Shown here piece by piece: positions 53,205 to 61,784 of a stretch of 64,000 nucleotides of DNA. Below the pieces are notes generated by a model. That model had not been told where the DNA came from, searched no databases, and worked only from the letters and a program-made list of their open reading frames with translations. Source of the stretch: Streptomyces sp. CNH099 (GTDB lineage Bacteria; Actinomycetota; Actinomycetes; Streptomycetales; Streptomycetaceae); assembly GCA_000514715.1 (NCBI GenBank), contig AZWL01000006.1, positions 62,001 to 126,000 on the forward strand. The letters are read 5' to 3'. Numbering within the stretch: position 1 is the stretch's first letter; each line of letters starts with the position of its first letter. The position numbers and the translations under genes were made by a program.

Positions 53205-53681
53205 AGCCCTGCGGGCAGCCCCGCGGGCGTACGCGGCGCTCGCGCCGCGACGCCGCGGGTTGGTGCGGCTGGCGCCGCGGGTTGGTGCGGCTGGCGCCGC
53301 GGGCGATTGCGTCCTGCCTGGGGGGCGGGTTGCTTCGCCGTCGTGCTCGGCGTGGGGCGCGTCTGGAGTGGATGCGGGTCGTCCTGCACGGCGGCGCGGG
53401 GCGCGGCCCCGCGGGCCGGTGCCGCGGTGGCCGCGGCCGGCGTGCGGTCTGCCGACCGGGCTCGCGTCTGCGGCGTACGTGCCGCTACGCCGGAGTCTCC
53501 CCGGCGCCAGACGTGCCGTGACGACGCGGCCGCGGCGACGGTGTTGCGCGCGGCGACGGCGTATGCGCCACCGTGGCGTACGCGCCTCCGCGTTCGTGCC
53601 CCGCGACGGCGCGCCCTCCCGCCACCGCGCTCGCGGTGCCGGGCGGCCCGTCCGCACGCGCTGCCCGCAGGGCGCCCCGCA
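53205..53681. other. Gene-free junction between tmk and the accessory island
   Basis: This 477-base stretch is very GC-rich; frames that stay open are low-complexity Arg/Gly/Ala sequences without recognisable domains. It contains a 22-bp tandem repeat (listed separately). The Streptomyces delta' (holB) gene expected here is absent. I consider it a degenerate or rearranged junction. Confidence 0.5.
53249..53303. repeat. 22-bp tandem repeat, about 2.5 copies
   Basis: The unit GGCGCCGCGGGTTGGTGCGG (+CT) runs from 53249 to 53303: copy 1 differs at one base, copy 2 is exact, and an 11-base partial copy follows. It lies in the junction after tmk and is typical of recombination or slippage. Confidence 0.8.
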
Positions 53682-54188
53682 TCACCGGATGAACTGCTCC
53701 ACGTACCCCTCGCCCAGGCCGGAGGCCGCATAGTGCGCGCGGGCCATGTCGATCTTCGTGAACACGTCCTCGTAGCCCGTGTTCCGGTTCTCCTCGTCGA
53801 GGTAGACCATCGCCCCGCTGATGTTGAAGAACGTCACCATCTCCGCGCAGTCCTCCGGCACCGCCAGCGTGTGGATCTCGCCCGGCGGCTCGTAGACGAA
53901 GTGGCCCTCCTCGGCCACCCACGGGTGCTCGTAGTAGTGCCACCTGCCCTTGATGACGTACCCGAAGACCGCGCCCGGGTGCCGGTGCCGGGAGACGACC
54001 CCGGCGGCGGTGACCTTCAACAGGTTGCACCACTGTCCCGTCACGGTGTTGAAGAGCAGCGGCCGGAACCACACATGGGGCGCCTGCGGCACCCATACGC
54101 GGTCGTCCTCCGGGACGGCGGCGACGGCGAGTTCGGGCGGCAGCGACGTGGTCGCCGCGACGACGGCGGGGGCTACTTCATTGGCCAT
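53682..54188 (-). CDS. Cupin, 2,4'-dihydroxyacetophenone dioxygenase family
   Basis: The 168-residue protein is a single-domain cupin of the 2,4'-dihydroxyacetophenone dioxygenase (DAD) type. Signature segments are VWVPQAPHVWFRPLLFNTVT, SRHRHPGAVFGYVIKGRWHY (metal-binding HxH region), EHPWVAEEGHFVYEPPGEIH (Glu/His ligands) and the C-terminal YEDVFTKIDMARAHY. DAD cleaves a carbon-carbon bond of alpha-hydroxyketones with oxygen. The ATG at 54186-54188 lacks well-spaced ribosome-binding sequence (GGAGG touches it), so the start is approximate. It diverges from the LysR gene. Confidence 0.8.
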   Translation of the reverse strand: MANEVAPAVVAATTSLPPELAVAAVPEDDRVWVPQAPHVWFRPLLFNTVTGQWCNLLKVTAAGVVSRHRHPGAVFGYVIKGRWHYYEHPWVAEEGHFVYEPPGEIHTLAVPEDCAEMVTFFNISGAMVYLDEENRNTGYEDVFTKIDMARAHYAASGLGEGYVEQFIR

Positions 54189-54235
54189 CCTCCAACGAAG
54201 CCACTCTGTCCGAATGCTGGTCAAGGGCCGACTTT

Positions 54236-54251
54236 CGAATAGCGGCATTCG
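54236..54251. promoter_or_regulatory. Candidate operator GCGAAT/ATTCGC, copy A
   Basis: CGAAT-N6-ATTCG lies between the divergent cupin and LysR genes, about 44 bases before the -35 element of the LysR promoter. It shares its half-sites and six-base spacing with the perfect copy at 55383-55404. Confidence 0.45.
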
Positions 54252-54295
54252 CATGGCGGATACAACTGTCACGAGCATTACACCCTGCACGACTG

Positions 54296-54324
54296 TTGCC
54301 CCCGGGTAGTCCGCAACTTAGCCT
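54296..54324 (+). promoter_or_regulatory. Promoter-like block before the LysR gene
   Basis: TTGCCC (-35-like) and TAGCCT (-10-like) are 17 bases apart, with spacer CCGGGTAGTCCGCAACT. The spacer is very similar to that of the promoter-like block before the SDR gene. It would start transcription about 60 bases before the LysR ATG. Confidence 0.45.
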
Positions 54325-54391
54325 GAGGACGGCTGTTGATCACTGGTGTTTGGGCGGGAAGACGCGCTGCTCGGTGCGGGGTGAGGGCAAG

Positions 54392-55336
54392 ATGTTGAAC
54401 CCGGATGTCAGGCTGGAATGGTTTGTCTCGTTCCTCGCGGTCATCGAAACGGGGAGCTTCGTCGCCGCCGCCGAGTCCACCAAGCGGTCGCAGCCCCGCG
54501 TCAGCATGCACGTCGCCGCGCTGGAGCGCGAGATCGGCCTGCCCCTCTTCGACCGCCGGAAGCGGCCCGTGGAGCTGACCGAGGCCGGCGTCGTCCTCGC
54601 CGACCACGCCCACGAGATCCTGCGCGCCCTGGAGTCCGCCGAGGCCGCGATGGCCCCGTGGCGCAGCGGCGCCCGCGGGGTGGTGACGCTCGGGTCGTAT
54701 CCGAGCGCCAGCGCCGCGTTCGTCCCCGCCCTGCTGCAGGACCTGGCGCGGAGGAGCCCCGAGGTGCGGGTGGTGCTGGTGGAGCGGTCGACACTGGAGC
54801 TGGACGACGCGCTGACCTCCGGTGCCGTGGACGTCTACCTGCGCCCGATGTCGCCGCCGCCGTCCTCGGCGTCCGTGCGCAGCCGGCTGCTGTGGGGCGA
54901 GTCGCTGGTGGCGATCCACCCCAGCGGTCACCCGCTGTCCGACGTGCCCGACCCGCTGCCCGTCGACGCCGTCGCCGAGCATCCGATCGTCTCGATCGGC
55001 CGGCTCGACGCCCCGGAGACCCCGGACTTCGAGACGTACCGGACCTTCCGCGACTGCGGGCACGAGATCGAGCCCGTGCAGGCCACCAACCAGCCGCAGA
55101 CGCTGGTGTCGATGGTCCGCCAGGGCATCGGCGTCGGCGTGACCAACTCGCTGGCCGCGCAGGTCGCGGAGGTCGACGGCGTCCGCGTACGGCGGCTGAA
55201 GGGGGCGCCGGAGCGGCGCGTGGCGGTCTGCTGGGACTCCTCGCGGCCGCTGACGCCGTCGGCCCGTACGCTGCTCCGCGCGATCGTCCGGGCCCGTATC
55301 CCCGCCGGCACCCACGCGGTGTCCACCGCGGTGTGA
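54392..55336 (+). CDS. LysR-family transcription regulator
   Basis: The 314-residue protein has an N-terminal winged helix (WFVSFLAVIETGSFVAAAES, then REIGLPLFDRRKRPVELTEAG) and a C-terminal periplasmic-binding-type effector domain (about 90-300). ATG 54392 (MLNPDVRLEW) is the conventional LysR start; GAGGGCA is upstream. It is divergent to the cupin gene and codirectional with the SDR operon, the classical arrangement for a regulator controlling neighbouring catabolic genes. The effector is unknown; the pathway substrate or an intermediate is likely. Confidence 0.92.
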   Translation: MLNPDVRLEWFVSFLAVIETGSFVAAAESTKRSQPRVSMHVAALEREIGLPLFDRRKRPVELTEAGVVLADHAHEILRALESAEAAMAPWRSGARGVVTLGSYPSASAAFVPALLQDLARRSPEVRVVLVERSTLELDDALTSGAVDVYLRPMSPPPSSASVRSRLLWGESLVAIHPSGHPLSDVPDPLPVDAVAEHPIVSIGRLDAPETPDFETYRTFRDCGHEIEPVQATNQPQTLVSMVRQGIGVGVTNSLAAQVAEVDGVRVRRLKGAPERRVAVCWDSSRPLTPSARTLLRAIVRARIPAGTHAVSTAV

Positions 55337-55382
55337 GCGGGCGTGCATACGTGCGCGTCCGGTGCGGCCCGGCACATCAGCT

Positions 55383-55404
55383 TTGCGAATACTGTCATTC
55401 GCAA
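55383..55404. promoter_or_regulatory. Candidate operator GCGAAT/ATTCGC, copy B (perfect)
   Basis: TTGCGAAT-N6-ATTCGCAA is a perfect 8-bp inverted repeat 7 bases before the -35-like hexamer of the SDR operon. It is the best copy of the island-wide element. Confidence 0.6.
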
Positions 55405-55411
55405 TTCAGTC

Positions 55412-55440
55412 TTAACGCCCCGGCAGTCCGCTTCTAATGT
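55412..55440 (+). promoter_or_regulatory. Promoter-like block before the SDR operon
   Basis: TTAACG (-35-like) and TAATGT (-10-like) are 17 bases apart (spacer CCCCGGCAGTCCGCTTC). A TSS about 45 bases before the TTG start of the SDR gene would result. The operator sits just upstream. Confidence 0.5.
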
Positions 55441-55490
55441 TTCCGTAGCCGGAACCAGGCACGGCTGGACCGAATGAAGGGAGAGGGGCG

Positions 55491-56261
55491 TTGGCGGAGG
55501 AGTCTGATTCCCGGACCGGGGATCTGCGCGGCCGTCGTGCGCTCATTACGGGAGCGGGCAGCGGAATCGGGCGCGCGGTTGCGCTCGGACTCGCCGCCGT
55601 CGGCGCCGACTTGGTATTGCTCTCGGAGCGCGACAATCTCGCTCCGGTGGCCGAAGAGGCCGCCGAACGGGGGGTTTCCGTCACCCGCGTGCACGTCGAC
55701 CTGACCGATGCGGACGCCCGCAGAGGTGAGATACGCCGCCTCGTCGAGAGATTCGACCTGGACATTCTGGTCAACAATTCGGGGCTCATTCGCCGGGCCC
55801 CGGCAGCGGAATTCCAGGACGCCGACTGGTATGACGTCGTGGAGTTGAACCTGCACGCCGCATTCGAGCTGACCCGGGCCGTCGGCGCGGGCATGCTGGA
55901 GCGTGGCCACGGCAAGATCATCAACATCGCGTCGGTGCTCAGCTTCCAGGGCGGGATGTACGTCCCGTCGTACACGTCCAGCAAGCACGCCCTGGTCGGG
56001 CTGACCCGCGCGCTGGCCAACGAGTGGGCCGGCCGCGGCGTCAACGTCAACGCCGTGGCGCCCGGCTACATCGACACCGCCGTGACCTCGGAGCTGCGCG
56101 CCGACGGCATCCGCAGCAGCGAGATCCTCGCCCGTATCCCGGCCGGCCGGTGGGGCCGTCCCGCCGACGTCGCCGGACCCGTGGTGTTCCTCGCGTCCCC
56201 CGCCGCCGACTACGTCCACGGCCACGTGCTCGCCGTGGACGGCGGCTGGCTGTCGCGCTGA
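55491..56261 (+). CDS. SDR oxidoreductase, KduD/gluconate 5-dehydrogenase-like
   Basis: The 256-residue short-chain dehydrogenase has the cofactor motif ALITGAGSGIGRAVA, NNSG (NNAG variant), the catalytic serine near IASVLS and Y161-x3-K165 in YTSSKHALVG. The C-terminus PAADYVHGHVLAVDGGW is typical of classical SDRs. Resemblance to 2-deoxy-D-gluconate 3-dehydrogenase (KduD) suggests a sugar-acid substrate. The TTG start has GAGAGGGG upstream. The first 100 codons use more A/T third positions than neighbours, hinting at later arrival. It heads a run of eight closely spaced genes. Confidence 0.85.
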   Translation: MAEESDSRTGDLRGRRALITGAGSGIGRAVALGLAAVGADLVLLSERDNLAPVAEEAAERGVSVTRVHVDLTDADARRGEIRRLVERFDLDILVNNSGLIRRAPAAEFQDADWYDVVELNLHAAFELTRAVGAGMLERGHGKIINIASVLSFQGGMYVPSYTSSKHALVGLTRALANEWAGRGVNVNAVAPGYIDTAVTSELRADGIRSSEILARIPAGRWGRPADVAGPVVFLASPAADYVHGHVLAVDGGWLSR

Positions 56262-56311
56262 CCACCCGCCCGCGGCACACCACGCACGTACCAGATCGGA
56301 GCCAACACGAG

Positions 56312-56965
56312 ATGACGACGACCATCCCGCCGGAGACCATCGCGGCCTTCCGCGGCATCGCCACCGCCTCGGTGGCCGACGCCGTGGAGCAGAAGGGCGT
56401 ACGGGGCTACCTCACCGGCGGCATCAGAGCGGTGCTGCCGGGCAAGCTGGTGGGCCCCGCGGTGACGGTGCAGGAGGTGCCCTCCCACGTGTCGGAGCCG
56501 CCGACGCACGCGCTGCGCGCGATCGACGAGTCGGCGCCGGGCAGCGTCATCTGCATCGCCGCGGGCGGCGCCGACGTCGCGGTGTGGGGCGGGCTGATGG
56601 CCGCCGGCGCCGTCGCCAACCGGATCGCCGGCGCCGTCCTCGACGCGGGCGTACGGGATGTCGAGGAGATCCGCCGCGACTACCCCGAACTCCCCGTCTA
56701 CGCCCGCGGTGCGGTGCCGGCCACCACCGTAGGCCGCTATCGGACCGTCTCGCTCAACGAGCCGGTCGAGGTCGGCGACGTGTCCGTACGCCCCGGCGAC
56801 CTGATCGTCGCCGACAGCGACGGCGTCGTCTGCGTGCCGCTGGAGCTGGTCGCCGAGGTGCTGGCGCTGGCCACGGACATCGAGGAGCGCGAGCGGGAGC
56901 AGACCCGGCTGATCCGCGAGTCCGGGTCGCTGCAGGGCGGGCTGGAGAAGTACCAGCGAATCTGA
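56312..56965 (+). CDS. RraA / 4-hydroxy-4-methyl-2-oxoglutarate aldolase-like protein
   Basis: The 217-residue protein has the RraA/HMG-aldolase fold: ATASVADAVEQKG near the start, the central GGADVAVWGGLMAAGAVANR, and GAVLDAGVRD whose R and D form the divalent-metal/pyruvate site. HMG aldolases cleave 4-hydroxy-2-oxoacids; in this setting a pyruvate- or oxaloacetate-releasing step is more likely than RNase E inhibition, as no RNase E is nearby. Start ATG 56312 (GGAGCC upstream), 50 bases after the SDR gene. Confidence 0.85.
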   Translation: MTTTIPPETIAAFRGIATASVADAVEQKGVRGYLTGGIRAVLPGKLVGPAVTVQEVPSHVSEPPTHALRAIDESAPGSVICIAAGGADVAVWGGLMAAGAVANRIAGAVLDAGVRDVEEIRRDYPELPVYARGAVPATTVGRYRTVSLNEPVEVGDVSVRPGDLIVADSDGVVCVPLELVAEVLALATDIEEREREQTRLIRESGSLQGGLEKYQRI

Positions 56966-57016
56966 CGGCGATTCCCGGGGGAGGACGACAGGGACGACAG
57001 GAACGGCATAGACGGC

Positions 57017-57979
57017 ATGGACGACATCGACAACGACATCCTCGCGATCGGCGAACCGCTGCTGGAGTTCAACGCCCGCGCCGAGGGCCGGGAGCCGGTC
57101 GGGCCGGACGACGGTTACGCCGTCGGCTACGGCGGCGACTCGTCGAACTTCGCGGTGGCCGCGCGGCGCTCCGGCGCCCGCACCGGCTACGTCACCCGCA
57201 TCGGCGACGACGACTTCGGCGACGCCCTGCTGCGGCTGTGGCGGCGCGAGGGCGTCGGCACCGAGCACGTCGTCCGTGAGGCCGGCGGGCGCACCGGGAT
57301 CTACTTCATCTCCCGCACGCCCGCGGCCAGCAGGTTCACGTACTACCGCGCGGACTCGCCGGCCAGCCGGCTCGCCCCGGCCGACGTGCCGGCCGAGGCG
57401 GTCGCGCGGGCGCGGATGCTGCACGTCACCGGGATCACCCAGGCGATCAGCCCGTCCGCCTGCGACGCGGCCTTCCACGCCATGGAACTGGCCCGCGGCA
57501 GCGGCACGCTGATCAGCTACGACCCCAACTACCGCCCCGCGCTCTGGCCCGTCGAACGGGCCCGCGCGGTGGTCATGCACAGCGTCGAGCTGTCCGATGT
57601 GGCCCTGCCGAACCTGGAGGAGGGCAGGCTGCTCACCGGCCTGCACGAACCCGGGGAGGTCCTCGACGCCTTCGTGCGCCGCGGGCCCGGCATCGTCGTG
57701 CTCAAGATGGGCGACCAGGGCGCCCTGCTGGCCCACGAGGGCACCGTGACCCGCATTCCGCCGCACCCGGTGCGGGCCGTCGACCCCTCCGGGGCCGGCG
57801 ACACCTTCGACGGCGCGTTCGCGGCCCGGCTCCTGGAGGGAGCCGGGCCGCCGGCGGCGGCCCGCTACGCGGCCGTCGCCGCCGCGCTCACCACCACCGG
57901 ACCGGGAGCGGTCCTGCCGATTCCGCACTCGACCGCGGTGGACGCGCTGCTCCCCGGCGCTCCCACACCAGCCCCGTAG
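57017..57979 (+). CDS. PfkB-family carbohydrate kinase, KDG kinase-like
   Basis: The 320-residue kinase has the PfkB N-terminal Gly-rich motif (GGDSSNFAVAARRSGA) and the C-terminal signature DPSGAGDTFDGAF with the catalytic aspartate. The segment GFNARAEG-like opening LLEFNARAEG and the YYRADSPASRL region resemble 2-keto-3-deoxygluconate kinases (KdgK). Position after the RraA-like gene, in a cluster with a dehydratase, supports phosphorylation of a 2-keto-3-deoxy sugar acid. Start ATG 57017; preceding DNA is G/A-rich (GGGGGAGGACG). Confidence 0.85.
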   Translation: MDDIDNDILAIGEPLLEFNARAEGREPVGPDDGYAVGYGGDSSNFAVAARRSGARTGYVTRIGDDDFGDALLRLWRREGVGTEHVVREAGGRTGIYFISRTPAASRFTYYRADSPASRLAPADVPAEAVARARMLHVTGITQAISPSACDAAFHAMELARGSGTLISYDPNYRPALWPVERARAVVMHSVELSDVALPNLEEGRLLTGLHEPGEVLDAFVRRGPGIVVLKMGDQGALLAHEGTVTRIPPHPVRAVDPSGAGDTFDGAFAARLLEGAGPPAAARYAAVAAALTTTGPGAVLPIPHSTAVDALLPGAPTPAP

Positions 57980-58001
57980 CCGTACGGATCAGGAGAGACT
58001 C

Positions 58002-59144
58002 ATGTTTCGCGCAACACGTCACACAGCCGTGGCGGCGGCTTGTTCGGGAGCCCTGCTGCTCGCCGCCTGCGGCGGCGACTCGACCGTGGACGACGCCGTC
58101 GACGGTGCCGGCGGCGGCGGTCCCGAGCCGACCAGGCTCTCCGCCGGGTACGTCTCCGCCATCGACCAGATCGGCCTGCCGGCCGGCGTCGAGGCGGGGT
58201 ACTTCGACGAGCAGAACCTCAACGTGACGCTCAAGGAGCCCTATCCCACCGGCGTGGACGCGCTCAACGCGCTGCAGGCCGGCGAGGTCGACGTCGTGCA
58301 GGTCGGCACCCCGGCCATCGCCGCCGCCCAGAAGGGCATCGACCTCGTGCTCGTCGGCAACTACACCGGCTCGTCCTCGCAGCGCAGCATCGACGAGACG
58401 ATGGCCGTGGTCACCGGCGGCGACTCCGGCGTCGACGGCGAGGACCTGACGTCGCTGCGCGGCAAGCGCATCGGCGTCTCCGAGGGCTCCATCAACCACC
58501 TGTACCTGCTGGGCCTGCTGGAGGAGGCCGGGCTGAAGGCCGGCGACGTCGAGATCGTCAACACCGCGCCGCCGGACATGGCGGTCGCGCTGGAGACCGG
58601 CGGCATCGACGCCGGCATCGTCTGGGACCCGTGGCCGATCACCATGACCGAACAGGTCGACGGCGCGAAGGAGGTGCTGCGGGGCGGCGGCTACATCCCG
58701 TTCGTCGGCTACTCCGTCACCACGCGCGCGTACGCCGAGAAGAACCCGGACGTCGTCGAGCGCTACCTCACCGCCCGCGCGCAGACCGACCAGTGGATGC
58801 GCGAGAACCCCGACGACGCCGCCGACTCGGCGACGCGCTGGCTGCCGGGCACCGAGCAGAACGTCGCGCAGGAGGCGATGAAGCACAACGTCAAGCAGCT
58901 CGACCCGCGCTTCTCCGCCTGCAACTACCTGGCGCTCGACACCCTCGCCGGCCTGCTGGCCGAGCAGGGCAACGTCGAGGAGGGCTTCGACGTCAACCAG
59001 TACTTCCAGCCCAAGCCGATCCTCAAGGTGATGAAGGACAACCCCGACCTCTTCGCCGACCTGCCGCCCGTCCCGGACGCCGCGGCGATCGACGGCGGGT
59101 ACGTCTTCGAGCGCGACGCGGCCGCCGAGGCATGTCCGTCGTGA
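58002..59144 (+). CDS. NitT/TauT-type ABC transporter substrate-binding lipoprotein
   Basis: The 380-residue extracytoplasmic protein has a lipoprotein signal ending at LLLAACGGDS and the NMT1/SsuA-like fold: IDQIGLPAGVEAGYFDEQNL, LNALQAGEVDVVQVGTPA and LRGKRIGVSEGS are typical substrate-loop segments. Family members bind sulfonates, nitrate, taurine, thiamine precursors or aromatic acids. GAGGAGTGA-type sequence precedes the ATG. It overlaps the first permease by 13 bp. The ligand cannot be predicted confidently; the surrounding genes suggest an acidic compound. Confidence 0.9.
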   Translation: MFRATRHTAVAAACSGALLLAACGGDSTVDDAVDGAGGGGPEPTRLSAGYVSAIDQIGLPAGVEAGYFDEQNLNVTLKEPYPTGVDALNALQAGEVDVVQVGTPAIAAAQKGIDLVLVGNYTGSSSQRSIDETMAVVTGGDSGVDGEDLTSLRGKRIGVSEGSINHLYLLGLLEEAGLKAGDVEIVNTAPPDMAVALETGGIDAGIVWDPWPITMTEQVDGAKEVLRGGGYIPFVGYSVTTRAYAEKNPDVVERYLTARAQTDQWMRENPDDAADSATRWLPGTEQNVAQEAMKHNVKQLDPRFSACNYLALDTLAGLLAEQGNVEEGFDVNQYFQPKPILKVMKDNPDLFADLPPVPDAAAIDGGYVFERDAAAEACPS

Positions 59145-60040
59145 CCACGCCTCCTACTGAGAAGCAGGCCACGGCCACGGCCGCCCCCGCCAAGGGGCGG
59201 CCGTGGCCGGGCGGGCGACCGCCGGGGCGGCAGCGCCCCCGCCGGCGCGGCGGGGCCAACACCCCGGCCGCCCGCGCGGTCTCCGCCCTGTGGTTCCTCA
59301 CCCCGCTCGCGCTGCTCGTCGTGGTGTGGCTGGCGGTCGTCGCGGTCGTGGACCCCCCGCTACGGGTCTTCCCCCAGGTCGGCGACGTGCTCGCGGCGCT
59401 GGGCGACATGTGGTCCAGCGGCGACCTCTTCGACCACCTCGGCGCGAGCCTGCGCCGCATGGCCATCGGCGCCGTGATCGCCATCGCCACCGCCCTGCCC
59501 TTCGGCATCGCGCTCGGCTCCAGCGCCGCGCTGTCCGCGTTCTTCTCCCCGCTGCTGCGGTTCTCCGTGGCGCTCGCGGGCATCGCCTGGATACCCGTCG
59601 CCACCCTGTGGTTCGGCTACGGCGACCGGGCCGTGATCTTCATCGTGTGGAACGCGATGTTCTTCGCGATCACGTACAACGCGATGCTCGGCGTCCGGCA
59701 GATACCGATCCAGCTGCTGCGCGCCGCGCGCAGCATGGGCACGACGCGGCTGCGGATGTTCTGGGAGGTGCTGCTGCCCGGCGCGCTGCCCAGCGTCGTC
59801 ACCGGGCTGCGGGTCGGCCTCGGCTACGGCTGGCGGGGGCTGGTCGCCGCCGAGATCATCGCGAGCAACGCCGGCCTCGGCTACGCCCTGTTCCAGGCGC
59901 AGAAGTACTTCCAGACCGACGTGATCATCGCCTCGATGGTCATCATCGGCGTGCTCTGGCTGCTGATGGACCGGCTGATGCTGGCCCCGCTGGAGAAGCG
60001 CACGGTGGAGCGCTGGGGCATGACGAAGGCGGGGAGCTGA
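59132..60040 (+). CDS. NitT/TauT-type ABC permease 1
   Basis: The 302-residue membrane protein has a Pro/Arg-rich cytoplasmic start (about 50 residues), six helices and the EAA loop LRAARSMGTTRLRMFWEVLLPGALPSV that contacts the ATPase. ATG 59132 overlaps the end of the binding-protein gene; its stop overlaps the second permease start (TGATG). Its EAA loop is clearly related to, but not the same as, that of permease 2. Confidence 0.92.
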   Translation: MSVVTTPPTEKQATATAAPAKGRPWPGGRPPGRQRPRRRGGANTPAARAVSALWFLTPLALLVVVWLAVVAVVDPPLRVFPQVGDVLAALGDMWSSGDLFDHLGASLRRMAIGAVIAIATALPFGIALGSSAALSAFFSPLLRFSVALAGIAWIPVATLWFGYGDRAVIFIVWNAMFFAITYNAMLGVRQIPIQLLRAARSMGTTRLRMFWEVLLPGALPSVVTGLRVGLGYGWRGLVAAEIIASNAGLGYALFQAQKYFQTDVIIASMVIIGVLWLLMDRLMLAPLEKRTVERWGMTKAGS

Positions 60041-60945
60041 TGTCCTCCAACACGGCTGACACGGCTGACACGGTGAAGTCCGCCCGGGGCGGGCCCGCGG
60101 GGCGTACGCCGCGCAGGAGCGGCGCCCGCCCCGGCGTGGTCCGCGCCCGGAAGGTCTGGCTCTGGCTCACCCGCCGCCCCTCGTTCCGCACCCTCGGCCC
60201 GTTCGTGCCGGTCGTCGCGCTGTGGTGGCTGGTGGCGGAGATGGGCGTCTTCGACGAGGCGTTCTTCGTCGGCCCGCCGCGGGTGGTCGAGGAGTTCGGC
60301 GAGCTGATGGAGAAGGGCATCCTGCCCGGCTACCTCACGGACTCGCTGACCAGGCTGGCGTACGGCGTCGGCTTCGGCCTGGCCATCGGTCTGCCGATGG
60401 GCTTCGTGATCGCGATGTTCGCGAAGGTGCGCCGGTTCTTCTGGCCGATCCTGCTGTTCTTCCAGGCGGTGGCCGACATCGCCTGGCTGCCGATCGTGAT
60501 CGTGTGGTTCGGCTTCAGCCTCACCGCGGTCACCTTCGTGATCGTCTACACGATCGTCTTCCCGCTGATGCTGAGCGTCGTCGCGGGCGTGGAGCAGGTG
60601 CCGCGCGAACTGCTGCGCGCGGCGCGCAGCCTCGGCGCGAGCCGGCTGCGGGTGTTCTTCGAGGTCATCCTCCCGGGCGCGCTGCCGTCCGTGGCGGGCG
60701 GCGTCCGCACCGGTCTCGGCTACGGCTGGCGGGCCCTGGTCGCCGCCGAGATCATCGTCGGCACCAGCGGCGTCGGCTTCATGATGTTCGACGCCCGCCG
60801 GGTGGGCGACATCAGCCAGGTGTTCCTGGGCATGGCAGTGCTGGGAGTCCTGTGGTACGCGCTCGACGCCATGGTCCTGGCGCCGTTCGAGCGGGCCACC
60901 GTCGAGCGGTGGGGCATGGTACGGAGTTTGGAGGCCGACGGATGA
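60040..60945 (+). CDS. NitT/TauT-type ABC permease 2
   Basis: The 301-residue protein has the same six-helix layout with EAA loop LRAARSLGASRLRVFFEVILPGALPSV. The DNA-level and protein-level similarity to permease 1 points to an ancient duplication. NitT/TauT systems usually use one permease gene (homodimer); two make a heterodimer here. It overlaps both neighbours, so the importer is one transcript. Confidence 0.92.
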   Translation: MSSNTADTADTVKSARGGPAGRTPRRSGARPGVVRARKVWLWLTRRPSFRTLGPFVPVVALWWLVAEMGVFDEAFFVGPPRVVEEFGELMEKGILPGYLTDSLTRLAYGVGFGLAIGLPMGFVIAMFAKVRRFFWPILLFFQAVADIAWLPIVIVWFGFSLTAVTFVIVYTIVFPLMLSVVAGVEQVPRELLRAARSLGASRLRVFFEVILPGALPSVAGGVRTGLGYGWRALVAAEIIVGTSGVGFMMFDARRVGDISQVFLGMAVLGVLWYALDAMVLAPFERATVERWGMVRSLEADG

Positions 60946-61784
60946 CGGCGCTGGAGATCACCGGACTGCACAAGAACTACGTCGACTCGTACAGCGGCGA
61001 GGAGGTCACCGCCATCGGCGACGTCTCGTTCAGCGTCGACGAGGGCGAGTTCGTCTCCGTGCTCGGCCCGAGCGGCTGCGGCAAGACGACGGTGCTGAAC
61101 ATCGTCGCGGGGTTCGTGAACCTCACGGAGGGATCGGTCGTCGTGGACGGCCGGGAGGTCGGCGGGCCCGGCCCGGACCGCGGGGTGGTGTTCCAGAGCC
61201 ACGCGCTCTTCCCGTGGAAGACGGTGCTCGGCAACGTGGTCTTCGGGCTGCGGATGAAGGGCGTGCCGCGCGCCGAACGGGACGCGAAGGGCAAGGAGTT
61301 CCTGGAGCTGGTCGGGCTCGGCGGCTTCGAGCACAAGTACCCGCACGAACTGTCCGGCGGCATGCAGCAGCGCCTCGGCGTCGCGCGCGTGCTGGCCAAC
61401 GAGCCGGCCGTGATGCTGATGGACGAGCCGTTCGCCAGCATCGACGCGCAGACGCGGCGCAAGCTGCAGGAGGACCTGACCCGCATCTTCGAGAAGCGGC
61501 ACCCGACGGTCTTCTTCGTCACCCACGACGTCGACGAGGCGGTGTTCCTCTCCGACCGGGTCGTGGTGCTGTCCCAGCGCCCGAGCCGGGTGCGGGAGAT
61601 CGTCACGGTCGACCTGCCGCGGCCGCGGGAGTGGCGTACGGCGGTGGAGCTGCCGGAGTTCCGGGCGATCGCGAACCGGGTCAACGAGCTGCTCGTGGAC
61701 GACGAGGCCGCGCAGGACGACGGTACCGACGACGGTTCTGGAGGTGGGAACGATGGCGACGGAGCGGCAGTCGCTGGCGTTTAG
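60942..61784 (+). CDS. NitT/TauT-type ABC ATP-binding protein
   Basis: The 280-residue ATPase has Walker A GPSGCGKTT, a Q-loop (VVFQSHALFPWKTVLGN), signature LSGGMQQRLGVARVL, Walker B VMLMDEPFASID and a H-loop (FVTHDVDEAV). The C-terminal 25 residues are Gly/Asp-rich and disordered. It overlaps permease 2 (ATGA) and its last 32 bases overlap the next small gene. Confidence 0.94.
   Translation: MTALEITGLHKNYVDSYSGEEVTAIGDVSFSVDEGEFVSVLGPSGCGKTTVLNIVAGFVNLTEGSVVVDGREVGGPGPDRGVVFQSHALFPWKTVLGNVVFGLRMKGVPRAERDAKGKEFLELVGLGGFEHKYPHELSGGMQQRLGVARVLANEPAVMLMDEPFASIDAQTRRKLQEDLTRIFEKRHPTVFFVTHDVDEAVFLSDRVVVLSQRPSRVREIVTVDLPRPREWRTAVELPEFRAIANRVNELLVDDEAAQDDGTDDGSGGGNDGDGAAVAGV

Noticed and set aside
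53205..53733. A possible small gene in the tmk-cupin junction.
   Set aside because: Open frames are composed of low-complexity Arg/Gly/Ala sequence, have no convincing start signal, and overlap a tandem repeat.
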